Source of the DNA: Cheilinus undulatus
Lineage: Eukaryota; Chordata; Actinopteri; Labriformes; Labridae
Direction: 5' to 3'
DNA: 64,000 bases
Assembly (NCBI RefSeq): GCF_018320785.1
Contig: NC_054886.1
Span: forward strand, 30,701,732-30,765,731
Below the pieces are notes generated by a model that worked only from the letters and a program-made list of their open reading frames with translations, had not been told where the DNA came from and did no database searches. Position 1 is the stretch's first letter. Each line of letters starts with the position of its first letter. This document shows positions 37,601 to 47,387 of the stretch, piece after piece. The position numbers and the translations under genes are program-made.

Positions 37601-40600
37601 CCTGACCCTGGAAGGAACTTTCTTTAATTTCTCTTTATATAAGGTGTTTGAACAAATATAATGAAAATTGTGTGTTCATTAAATACATGCAGTCAGCCGT
37701 ACAATATATGCCTATGTTGAATTCAAACAGCAGCAGCACATAGCTTCACATCAGAGGTGGGGTACACCCTGGACTGGTCGCCAGTCAATCGCAGGGCTTA
37801 CGTAGCTCAGCCATCTGCAATTTGCTTTGTTTCGACTTCTTTATTACTTGCAGCAATGACAAACTCCAAATCCTTCAACACTGTTGTTTCCCTGCAAAGT
37901 TTTCAGTTGCTCTAAACTCCCATAGAGACAGGCACCACCCAAATTAGTCAAAATAAACAACCCAAGCACAGTAACACAGGATATGATAGGTAATTATTCA
38001 CTGTTTACTTATTTTTCAGTCAGACATTTTGACCTTCAATATTTTTATCTGCTGGCCATTGGCCTGTGGAAAAAGTCCGTAATTTTTACCATAGAAACTA
38101 ATTTTTATTTTCAATTTCTTGCAGTCCTGCTCCTTGTTGTTTCGCCCCACAAACAGCAGCAATGAAGGTCCGTACGCGGTCCAGCTGGTGATGGAGGACT
38201 TTCCCAGACAGAATATCACACTGACTCAAACCAACGGCATACAGCAGGTGAAAACTACCAACGACCCAATCAGCAAAATACCACTCCAGTTTGTTTTAAG
38301 AGGTAAGATTTTAACAGCATGGTGTTTTAAAATTTAGAAGAGTTTAAAGTCAAAGCTATTTGGCAACAAAAATACTGCAAATATAATAATTAGCATGCCA
38401 AAGACAACTGGCTCTAAAGTGCATGTCATTTATAATAAAGAAAGGCTATATTGGTTGGAAAATGTCACAAATGTACCATTTATTCTGCATGGAATTCAAA
38501 GTAAACTACATTTTCTAATCCTTGATCATAAACATGTCTTACTTTACTAAAAGAAACTTGCAGCCAGTTCTGAATATTTAACTTGAAGATCGACTTCCTG
38601 CTTTTAGAAACTTAGTTTCATTACAAGTCACATCTACCCCTCTCCAAGATGGCACCCAAGTTAGAGTTTACATCAAAGTGTATGACGACCACCATTCTCA
38701 TCCTTAGAAAACTTGACTGTTTGTGCTCCTCTTACCCTTCTAGTGGATGATGCGGTGCCGTCCTGCACTGAGGGACTCTATCTGCCAAAGTTTCTGCCTC
38801 CAACTCCAGCCAACAGAGCTCAGCTGTACGCCTCTGTAAATCAGACCCTGGACATCCACATCAGCGCTGAGGCCAATAATTCCAGGTAGGACGAAAGATA
38901 AGGCTTTTATAAGAATGACACTCAGTAACTGCAAAACTTTTTCTTGTGTTTTGGACAAAGACATGTTTTTTGGATGCACATAAATGGTTTTCAGTTGTTT
39001 AGAGAAACGTGGACTCTGATGTCTATGATATGGTTGATAAGACTGCAGCAACGTAGACAGAACCACCTGTACAGGGTGGTTGGAAGATATACAGTGAAAG
39101 ATTAAGTAACATAACACTGTATTGTTATTTAACACTTGGAAACTATTACAGAAATAGCTAAAAATCAATGCAATGATGAATATAAAACGAGAAGGACTAC
39201 CCTGTTGATTTTTAGGCATGCTTGGGTCAAAAATTCAAGCTGGAGTGAGGTGTAGATGTGTCGAGTATCACCTGAGAGATTGAAACAACTCTAGGCTGTT
39301 CTCTGGATGTCCTTGCATAATATCAGGGGCATGGGAAAATAATCTGTTGAAAGTCCATACTTTTGGGAAACAGTAAGGGGTGGATGTGCATGACTTAGGG
39401 GACCATCTGGATGGGAAGAGGGGTGGCCACAAGCCCCTGGTCATGCTATAAATGTTCCAAGGAACTAAAAACACAGGCAGTCTCCGGAGATATTACCAGG
39501 TGCAAAAAAGCCTGGACAAAATAGATGCTGTCAAGCTTGACCTTGGCTGAAATATCCCATTCAAAACAAGAAACTCAAGGAAACTGATTTTTGTTCAATG
39601 ACCTCTAAAATCTAATTGGTTCATTCTTGAGTCAGAGTGGATGCTGGAGCAGAGCTTGAGAAAGTCCCTGAAAGCATTCCTGAGATGTAATGTAAGAAGC
39701 ACAACATACTTAGGACCTAATTAACATAATGTTTGACCTTTGACCTTCAAAATTTTATCAGGTCATCTTTGAGTCAGACTAGACATTTGTAACAGATTTG
39801 CAGAAATTCTCTTTCATGATTTTTGAAATATTAATCATGATCATCAGGCCTGAAGACCATGCACTCTGACCTCCAAAATCTAATGAGACCTGCAACACTT
39901 TCAAAGTTATTATCTTTTACTGAAAGGGTTTCAAGGCTGGTACTGGTTTGACCACTTTAACACAGTGGCAGTCAAAGAAAAAGAATCTACTGATTAAATC
40001 AACATTTCTAGTGAATTATCAACAACCACCTGAAGGAAGCATCATCAAAATCTCAGCTGAGTCAGATGCCTGTCCACGTTACAATTCCAACTATGTCATA
40101 ACAAAAACAGTTTAGCTCCACGTACACACACGGATGTTGAAATGCTTATCTGACTTACCAAACCTTCTCTTATTGTTTCTGTTTAAGGATTTCTGAGCTG
40201 CTGTTCAGCGGGCCATATAATGTAATTAAGAGCAACACAACAACAGGACAATTCACTCTACAATGGACACCATCAGAGAGCGAGGATGGAGAAAGTCATC
40301 CTATTTGCTTCGTAGTAGAGTCAGTTTCTGGGTAAGGTAGTTTCTACTTTGGTTCTTTAATTAAATGGACAAATATGCAGTACCGTGAAAAAGCATTTTC
40401 CATCCTTGCGATTTTTTATTTTTTGCATGTAAGTATGTCACACTTGAATGTTTCAGATCTTCACATTTTGATATTAGACAGATATAACCCAAATGAATAA
40501 TAATTTAATTTATTAAGGGGTTCCAAACCTACCTTGCCCTTTGTGAAAAAGTCATCGCCCCCTAAACTTAATAACTGGTTGTTCCACACTAGGTGGCAAC

Positions 40601-43600
40601 AACTGCAGTCAAGCATTTGCATGACTGGCAGTAAGTCTTTCACATTGCTGTGGAGGAATTTTGGCCAACTCATTCCAGCATGTACGGCCTGTTTAAGGTC
40701 ATGCTACAACATCTCAAACAGATTTAAGTCCAGACTTTGACCAGGCCACTCCAACACCTTCTGCTTTTTCCAAGCCGTTCAGATGTGGACTTGCTAGTGG
40801 TATTCAGATCATTGTCAGAACTGATACATAACCCAAACGCGCTTGAGCTCTTGGGAATGTTTTTTGGTAGAGAGGAGGATTCATAGCTCCATCAATTACG
40901 GCAAGTGGTCCAGGTCCTGAGGCAGCAAAGCAGCCCAAGACCATTGCACAACCACCACCATGTTTGACTGTTGGTATGATGTTCTTTTGATCAAATGCTG
41001 TGTTAGTTTTACTCCAGATGTAACAGGACGAACACCTTCCAGGATGTTCAACCGTTGTCTCGTCAGTCCACAGAATGTTTCTCCAAAAGTCTTGGGGATC
41101 ATCAAGATGTTTCTTGGCAGATGTGAGATGAGCATTTCTGTTCTTGTGGTCGTGAGTGATTTTGGCCCTGGAACTCTCCCATGGATGCCATTTTTGCCCA
41201 GTCTCTGTCTTAAGCTAGGCATACATCAGAAGACTTTGAAAAGATTTGGAAAAGACTCTTGGAAAACTATCAGCCACACCTGCTCACATCTAAAGACAAG
41301 TTTTTAGAGTTTTTAGTCACAGCCTAGTCTCAGACTGAGATTTTACAAAGACTGTGAATCTTGCAGGGTCACTATTTACAAGACTACTACTAGATTTTTT
41401 TAGCAATTTTTTTCCCACCATGCAATTTTTTTCAAAGTCGTGCTGTGTTGGACAATTCACATCGAACAGGCTGGGCTGATCTGCCCACAGCTCCACCAGC
41501 TGCTCCTCTTTATGGACGGTTCATAATGGTCAATGTTTCACTGCTGGTGTTTCTTGTTCGTCTATGCTGCTCTGCTGCTTTTGTGGTTGTTTTGACCGGC
41601 AGGTTTCCTGTTTCCGGTTTTGTCACTGCTCATCTATTGGTTGTTGATAGTGTTATGTCACTGCGAATTGTGACCATATCAAACACATTTGATATGATTG
41701 CAAGTCCAAGACTAGGAAAAGACTGATATAAAGCAGCACAGATTACCACCTTAAACTTAACAATAGAGATGACGGGAGCGCGCCCTGACTCCAGTAAGAC
41801 TCCTAAAATTTACTAAAGACTTTCAGTTATTAGTCTGTGACTGTGAAAATCTTTTGGTGCAAGCCCAGCATAAGTGTTGAATCATGAACTCTGACCTTAA
41901 CCAAGTCAAGTGAGGCCTGAAGGTTTTAAGATGTTCTGGGTTCTTTCATGACCTCCTGGATGAGTCGTCAATACTCTTTTGGAGTCATTTTGGAAGGCCA
42001 GCTACTCCCCGAGAAGGTTCACCACTGTTCAAAGTTTTCTCCATCTGTGGGCAATGGCTCTCACCATGGTTTGCTGGAGTCCCAAAGCCTCAGAAATGAG
42101 GCTCATTCCAGACTGATAATGTCAATGACTTTGTTTCCGATCTATTCTTGAAATCTTTTAGCTTACTTCACTTTGTCAGACAGATTCTATTTAAGGGATT
42201 TCTGGATTCAATCTGGCTGAATATAATTTAAAAATTTATTTGATGACCTGAAACATGTAAATGTGGAAAATATGCAAAAATGAGAAATCAAGAAGGGGAA
42301 AATACTTTAATATAGCACTGTGGATACTAAATTCTTAGGAAAGTTGCTGTTCTCTTGTGTTTTGAGCCCTGGTTAATTTGGTTTAGTTTAAAGAGGCTGT
42401 GACATTGGTATAAATGAATTCAAGTGACATTAATGGAAACAGAATTTCTCTGAAGTTTGTATTTCCTTATTCAGAATAACCCATATATTCCTGGCTCTGC
42501 TTGTGGCATAATTTAAACAAACAGCTTCCTTATTTACGCCCACAGCTTAGCAAAGTATCACTCAGAGCTACGGTGTGTCATTGTTAGTGTTGGAAACCGT
42601 AAGTAGAAACCTTCCTCATTCTTTCATTCCTTTGACTTCTATTTCTGATGTCTTCCTTCGATAAAGTTGACATGAAATCTTTTCTTATCTCACAACAGCT
42701 GTAGACGTCACTGCAATGACACCAAATACAACAAATGTTCCCTCAACGGCTGCTCTGCCATCTCAATCCACAACAGCACAGAATGCAACGCCATCAACAG
42801 TCTTCACAACACCTGCAACCATAGACTCAAACTTAAGTATGATCAATGCCTAATCTTTCCACAATATTATTCTGTCCTTTTAATGTCTAAGAAAACGCTT
42901 TGGTCTGATGAAAATACACAAAATAAATACCAGAAAGTAAGTTTACAAGGATTCTTTGTCTTGACTGATGCACTAAAGAGGTAACTCCAAATGTTTTGTA
43001 AATAGTCTACTTAGAGTTTAGTTAAAAATGAAATCCTTTTTGATTCAGGAAATGCAACCAGTGGAGCAAGGCAACACAGCTTATACATTTTTCAGTGGGT
43101 CTGAACCTTGAAGTTATTCCAAGAAAAAAAAGACAAACACCTAAAATATGTAGGGTACAATAAGTTTGTGACAACACATCTTAGGCCCAGGCCATGTCAG
43201 ACGAGGGGTGGGGATCCAAACCCGACTTCCAGTCCACCGGCTATGCTGGGCCAGTCTCAGGCTTGGGAAGAGAATCTAACTTCTAATCTTTAAACGAGAG
43301 ATGAGAGATTCCAACTGATCTAGGTAGCACTGAATTGTAGTGAGCCCTAATTAACTAGTAATTTTACAATTTCTCAGGAATAAAGTGGCAATTACTTAGT
43401 AATAAGACAGCATTTTACCAAGTAACAACTCAGAAATGTGGTATATTAAGGAAGTGTTTATCTTGTAATAATGTAATCAGGTAATTCCTCATAATATTGT
43501 GACAATTCTTATTGTGACAACCCTACCCTAACCCCTAACTGTTACCCTAAAAATTACTTGAAAATTATTCAGGAAGGACTGACTTTAATTTAGGGGTCAA

Positions 43601-44448
43601 AGTAAATAAATTACCTGGAATTATTAAGCAACATTTATTGAAAGTTGTCATCTTATTTCTAAGAAATAACTTGCTAAAATACCAAATTACCAGAGGATTG
43701 CCACAATATTATAATGGTTAGGGTAAAGGTACCAGGGTTAGGGCATGAGATTTAGGGTTAGAGTTAAATACCACCCAATTAACAAAAAAAGGCTACAATA
43801 TTATGAGGGTTAAGGTATGAGGATTAAGGGAATAACGGTTAGGGTTAGAGTAATATACGAACTTCACCTCCTTTTTATGTTGCTTCTCTTCTAGTTGTTG
43901 CAGTGCTGAGAGTGAGGATTTCTTCTTCATATCCTCTGTCTGATGAGGACATCAGGAATATTGTCTCACAGGTTAGTCCCCATTTATGCACCGTGTTTAA
44001 AGTCTGTTTTTTTAAAAATACAATTAAGACTTCTACCTATTTCAAATGAATCAGCTGGCTTACATTGCTATCAGCTAGCTCACGTCACTGATAAAACCTG
44101 AAAGAGAGACAAAGGACAGAGTTTTTCATTATTTAAGCAAAATAATCAGACGTAAACAACAAAAACTATCAAGGAAATGTCACGGTGTCTGGTTTAGATG
44201 ATTTGATTCAACAGGAGGAAACAAAAACAGGTGTTCATCTGAAAGAGCTATCCAGAAAATAAAATGTAAAATAAAAATCTCTGAAGTGCAAATAGGAGAT
44301 AACTGTCTGTGAACACAACTGCTTTTTCTTCCTCCAGATTAAAGATGAACTGGTGCGTCGAGGGCTGCCTTCAGACATCACTGTACGCTTTGTGAGAAAT
44401 TTGAGCCTGGAATCTTCAACGTCAGCGCCCCCTGCTGGCACAACCTGA
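34606..44448 (+). CDS. Secreted fish ectodomain protein, tandem paralog A (11 exons, uncharacterised family)
   Basis: Hand-assembled exons: 34606-34719, 36515-36699, 36865-37005, 37251-37386, 38125-38302, 38744-38885, 40188-40331, 42546-42598, 42699-42836, 43895-43971, 44338-44448. All introns are GT-AG; intron phases are 0,2,2,0,1,2,2,1,1,0; total 472 aa. The start has a signal peptide (MFVSLLLFSLVCIAKA) and a good TCACC-ATG context. Exons 2-3 form a Cys-bearing module (SSGEWCQREG, RSDTGQANRSPQTT). Exons 4-5 form a second module (PSNCQRDF, AFDPDGD, MEDFP). Exons 6-8 form a third (PSCTEGLYLPKFLPPTP, HPICFVV, YHSELRCVIVSVG). Exon 9 is a Ser/Thr/Pro-rich stalk, about residues 366-410. Exons 10-11 encode a small C-terminal module (VLRVRISSSYPLSDEDIRN). 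Several N-glycosylation sequons are present (NSS, NIT, NQT, NTT, NAT). There is no transmembrane segment, so it is probably secreted. I recall DPDGD-type ectodomain modules in invertebrate and fish multidomain proteins but know no established name. Function unknown. Confidence 0.85.
35690..35815 (-). repeat. LINE 3' tail, minus orientation, in paralog A intron 1
   Basis: CCATCCATCCATCTTCTTGC then GGTTGGGTCGCTGGGTCAGC and CCAGCTCTTCCC is the reverse complement of the LINE terminus seen at 375-655 and 57.45-57.83 kb. Confidence 0.65.
39590..39910. repeat. Dispersed repeat (GACCTTTGACCTTCAAAAT type), in paralog A intron 6
   Basis: Text of the form ACCTCYAAAATCTAAT...TTGAGTCAGAGTGGA repeats within the stretch. 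A relative is at 53.3-53.7 kb in paralog B intron 4. Intronic. Confidence 0.45.
40586..40599 (+). promoter_or_regulatory. CTCF-like motif inside Tc1-like element
   Basis: ACACTAGGTGGCAA matches the CTCF core CCASYAGRKGGCRS at 12 of 14 positions and sits inside the transposon. Confidence 0.25.
41212..41870. mobile_element. Non-autonomous TIR element nested in Tc1
   Basis: Left end AGCTAGGCATACA and, reverse-complemented right end, ATGCTGGGCTTGCA form imperfect inverted termini. Flanking sequence rejoins the Tc1 text exactly (TCTTA | AGTGTTGAATCATGAAC compared with the uninterrupted CTTATTGCTGAATCATGAAC at 8.33 kb). A TA/TWA-type target duplication is likely. Superfamily undecided. Confidence 0.6.
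43340..43865. repeat. Inverted-repeat element with TTAGGG-like interior, in paralog A intron 9
   Basis: The left half holds CCCTACCCTAACCCCTAAC and right-half text GGGTTAGGGCATGAGATTTAGGGTTAGAG, with AATTACTTAGTAATAA arms. The opposing orientation of the telomere-like words suggests a fold-back MITE rather than true telomeric DNA. Confidence 0.45.
44425..44438 (-). promoter_or_regulatory. CTCF-like core motif in the last coding exon of paralog A
   Basis: Minus strand CCAGCAGGGGGCGC matches CCASYAGRKGGCRS at all 14 positions. It lies within the codons for SAPPAG just before the stop. Confidence 0.45.
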
Positions 44449-44719
44449 TTCAAACTCCTACTGTTCTCTCTCTCACACAGTACCTATGCAAATGAAACTG
44501 TGGTCTTTATTTTAAACCTGTTTGACATGGTATCATGTGTACACTGTGGAGTGATGTTATAAGGCTTTATTAACTCGAGACGGCTTAGATGTAAGAGCAT
44601 GCAGGTTCATGGCTCTACACAGACGCTATAAAGCTGAATTAATATTTAAAGCACTTTTTTGACCTCTGCTGCCTCAGAAACATTATTTTTTTTGCCAGAA
44701 CAAAAAACAAAACACTAAT

Positions 44720-44725
44720 AATAAA
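44720..44725 (+). terminator. Possible polyadenylation signal of paralog A
   Basis: AATAAA lies about 270 nt after the paralog A stop codon. A second AATAAA at 44812-44817 immediately precedes the hAT-like inverted-repeat end at 44819. Either could serve; no transcript evidence is available. Confidence 0.4.
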
Positions 44726-44818
44726 ATAACAACAGTCGAATGCAACCAGATTGTGCACTTGTAGTTTACCAGGGGGTAAAATGTACTGCAATGTCCACAA
44801 GAGCTTCATACAATAAAC

Positions 44819-46165
44819 CAGTGGTTCTCAACCTTTCAGCCCGGGACCCCCAAAATATAGGTGCCAGAGACCGGGGACCCCTGCTGTACCTGAAGGTGGT
44901 TGAACACAGCCACACACATGAAAAATAGTCATGTGGAGACAAGGCTGTCCATAAGGAGGGATAAAGGGTGAGGCTTCTGGGACCCAGCCAAACTGGGGGC
45001 CCATGGAGGTCAGCAAAATCATGGTCCACTGGGGGTTAAGCTGTGAAAACCGAATTTTATATTTGACCTAACTAATAATCACTCTTATTGAAGAAAAAAA
45101 TATCTCTTTCTTTTCATTTGTGTAGTAAATAACCTTCTTAAATTAAATAACTTTAGTTAAAAACGTATTTAAGATGCATTGTATAAGTGTTTTGCATTCT
45201 ATAAGAAATGTTTGTCTTTTGCACAGTAAAATAAACTTAAAACTTACACTGGGATATTTTAAAAGTGATTGTTGGTTGGATGAGTCCAGATTTCAAATTC
45301 TTTTTGGAAATAATGGCTGTCGAGTCCTCCAGGCTAAGTTGGGAAAGGAGCATCCAGATCGTTCTGAATGCAAAGTTCATAAGCCAGCATCTGTGATGTT
45401 TGAGGTGTGTTAGTACCCATGGCATGGGTCACTGACACATCTGTGAAGGCAGCATTCATACTCAGAGGTACACGCAGGTTTTGAAGCAATGTATGCTTCC
45501 ATCCATACATCTTTTCCCGGGGTGCCACATTCTGCATGAGTCACAACAGCACGGCTTCACAGTGAAAGAGGGTGGCGCCTACTCCAGTCGAGACCTGTCC
45601 TCCATTGAAATGTATGAAAAGCCACAAACACAAAAAGAAACCTCACACTGCTGGTCAACCTAAGATGTACATCATTAGATTAGTTCATGCAGGCCAAGGA
45701 GTCCAGCACTAAGATCCACCGTAAACCTTCATGAGCTGACAGCTGATTCACTCTAAACATGCTATTGGCTAATCACACTCATGCCACCTTATTAACGCCT
45801 CTCTAGCCAGTCTACTTTTTGCAAGATGCTTTTGGCAACCCTCCTCCACCCCAGCTCCTCCTTTCTTCTGCAGTCTGACTTAATCAGTGTCATTCTGTTG
45901 TCACTGATGCCTGCTCTGCTCTGGGTTGTTTTGCTGCTTCTCTCCCTGCCTCAGGCGTTCATTATACACTCAGAGAGGACAGGAATGTGTGCTGTTAATG
46001 CTTCATGGTTCCCACGCAGGCTTGTGTAAGGGTTCCAGAGCAGCCACATCGACAAATGTAAACAACTGCAATAAGTGCACAATTAAGAAGTGCTGATAAA
46101 GAGGAAATCTTGTGTATCTCTTGGTGAAAGGGTTCCTGACTAAACTAGAAGTAGTGTTTGTTTAT
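44819..46165. mobile_element. Composite hAT-like region with inserted repeats
   Basis: Begins with hAT-type CAGTGGTTCTCAACC at 44819. The right-hand portion (45660-46165) matches the interior of the hAT element at 2937-3589 (CCTCCTCCACCCCAGCTCCTCC). Inserted between them are the CCATAAGGAGGGATAAAGG repeat (44938-45170) and a Tc1 transposase fragment (45235-45660). The right terminal inverted repeat is not recognisable. Confidence 0.5.
45235..45660 (+). pseudogene. Tc1-like transposase fragment (DDE region)
   Basis: The plus-strand frame reads LDESRFQILFGNNGCRVLQA, then KLGKEHPDRSECKVHKPASV and, after frameshifts, LKQCMLPSIHLFPGCHILHE. This is the catalytic region of fish Tc1-like transposases around the second Asp. 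Only the central part is present. Confidence 0.65.
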
Positions 46166-46234
46166 TTCCAGAAAACAATCAAGTTTATCAGCTTCGGCAT
46201 TAAATAATTTGTTTTTGTGCAGTGTGCAAATGGC

Positions 46235-46940
46235 CCAGTGGTTACTAACACCTTGCCACCACTTGCCTACTATTTTAGCCCATATTAGCCCAAATATTTT
46301 TGCCATTACTTTAACCACTTTTGACCCATCTTGCCACTTTTTTAACCATTTTTGCTATTTCTTTTTGCTACTTTTGACCACTTTTTGCGAAATTCTTTGC
46401 CCTTTTTCTGTCCAGTATTTTTACCCCTTTTTTTGTCGCTTCTTTGACCGGTTTTTGGCCTTTTGCCACTTTAACCACTTTCATTTATCATTGCCACTTG
46501 TGTTTGACTTGTTAACTACATTTAACACCACGCTGACACTTTTTTGCTCTTTTAGATACTTGTCAACAATTTCTGCAATTTATTTGACAATTTTGACCTA
46601 TTTTTGCTCCTTTTTTGCTTTTTTAGCCACTGTTAACTACTTTTGCCTATTTTTGCCACCTGTAAAACATTTTTCCCACTTGTGTTTATCATTGTTGGCC
46701 TTTTTCCCACTTTCCTACTATTTTTGACATTTCTTTTGCCAAGTTTGACCTACTTTTTGCCACTTTTTCTACCTGTCAAACATTTTTGCCACCATTTTAG
46801 CCACTTTTGACCATTTTTGCCATTTGTTTGCCACTTTTCTGTCCTCTATTTTTGCCTGTTCTTTGTCTCTTCTTTGACCTCTTCCTGCACTTTTTAAACA
46901 TTTTTACCACTTTTATTTGCCACTTTCTTGAATATTTTCT
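46235..46940. repeat. Degenerate TTTTGCCAC-type minisatellite array 5
   Basis: Irregular repeats of TTTTTGCCACTTTTGACC-like words. The 189-codon open frame across it (46158-46727) is a by-product of the Phe/Leu-rich translation of the repeat. Confidence 0.75.
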
Positions 46941-47239
46941 GAATGCACCGTAACTTAGCCAAGTTAAGCCTCTTTTAGCACAGCTGGATCTAGATCTCCC
47001 AGACAGCTAAAATGACAATGTATGAGCCAGAGCCAAAAGACTGACATATTGAATGTTTACTGTATGGAATCATTTTGTGAAATGTAAAACATCGTCTCAC
47101 ATCAACAAAACCAAAGAATGCACTTTAAAAGCTGAGTGACAAGCTTCTTTTTACCTTTAGAAATAAAGTGACCAAACAGTAGACACTCTTTATGCTACTG
47201 TACAAATCACTGTTTTTCTGACAACTCTGACAGGTGATG

Positions 47240-47251
47240 TTTCCTCATACC
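47240..47251 (+). promoter_or_regulatory. Upstream block of paralog B shared with paralog A
   Basis: The same TTTCCTCATACC as upstream of paralog A, followed here by an Ets-like ACTTCCTGG. It ends 137 nt before the paralog B start codon. Confidence 0.4.
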
Positions 47252-47387
47252 AGTGCACTTCCTGGTCTTTTGTCTGACTTAAAGAGGTTCTTTTGTTGGG
47301 GACTTAGACATATAGAGAGAGGATTGCAGACAGACGAGGTGTTGTGGCTCATGTTCATGGTGGTTTAAAGCGACAGCTTCGTTCAGA

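Larger units (their letters stand above)
40378..42320 (-). mobile_element. Tc1-like transposon with nested element, in paralog A intron 7
   Basis: Termini CAGTACCGTGAAAAAGCATTTTCC and, reverse-complemented, CAGTGCTATATTAAAGTATTTTCC. The transposase is on the minus strand: PSLRQRLGKNGIHGRVPGPK and GQNHSRPQEHKNAHLTSAKK-like residues, with the N-terminal half near 41.95-42.1 kb. It is disrupted by a nested element at about 41212-41870. Multiple stops; inactive. Confidence 0.8.

Noticed and set aside
43730-43860. True interstitial telomere
   Set aside because: The TTAGGG-like words are sparse, imperfect and mirrored by CCCTAA words in the same element, which fits an inverted-repeat MITE better.
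46158-46727. 189-codon open frame rich in Phe, Leu and His
   Set aside because: It is a translation of the TTTTGCCAC minisatellite; similar frames arise from every array of this family.
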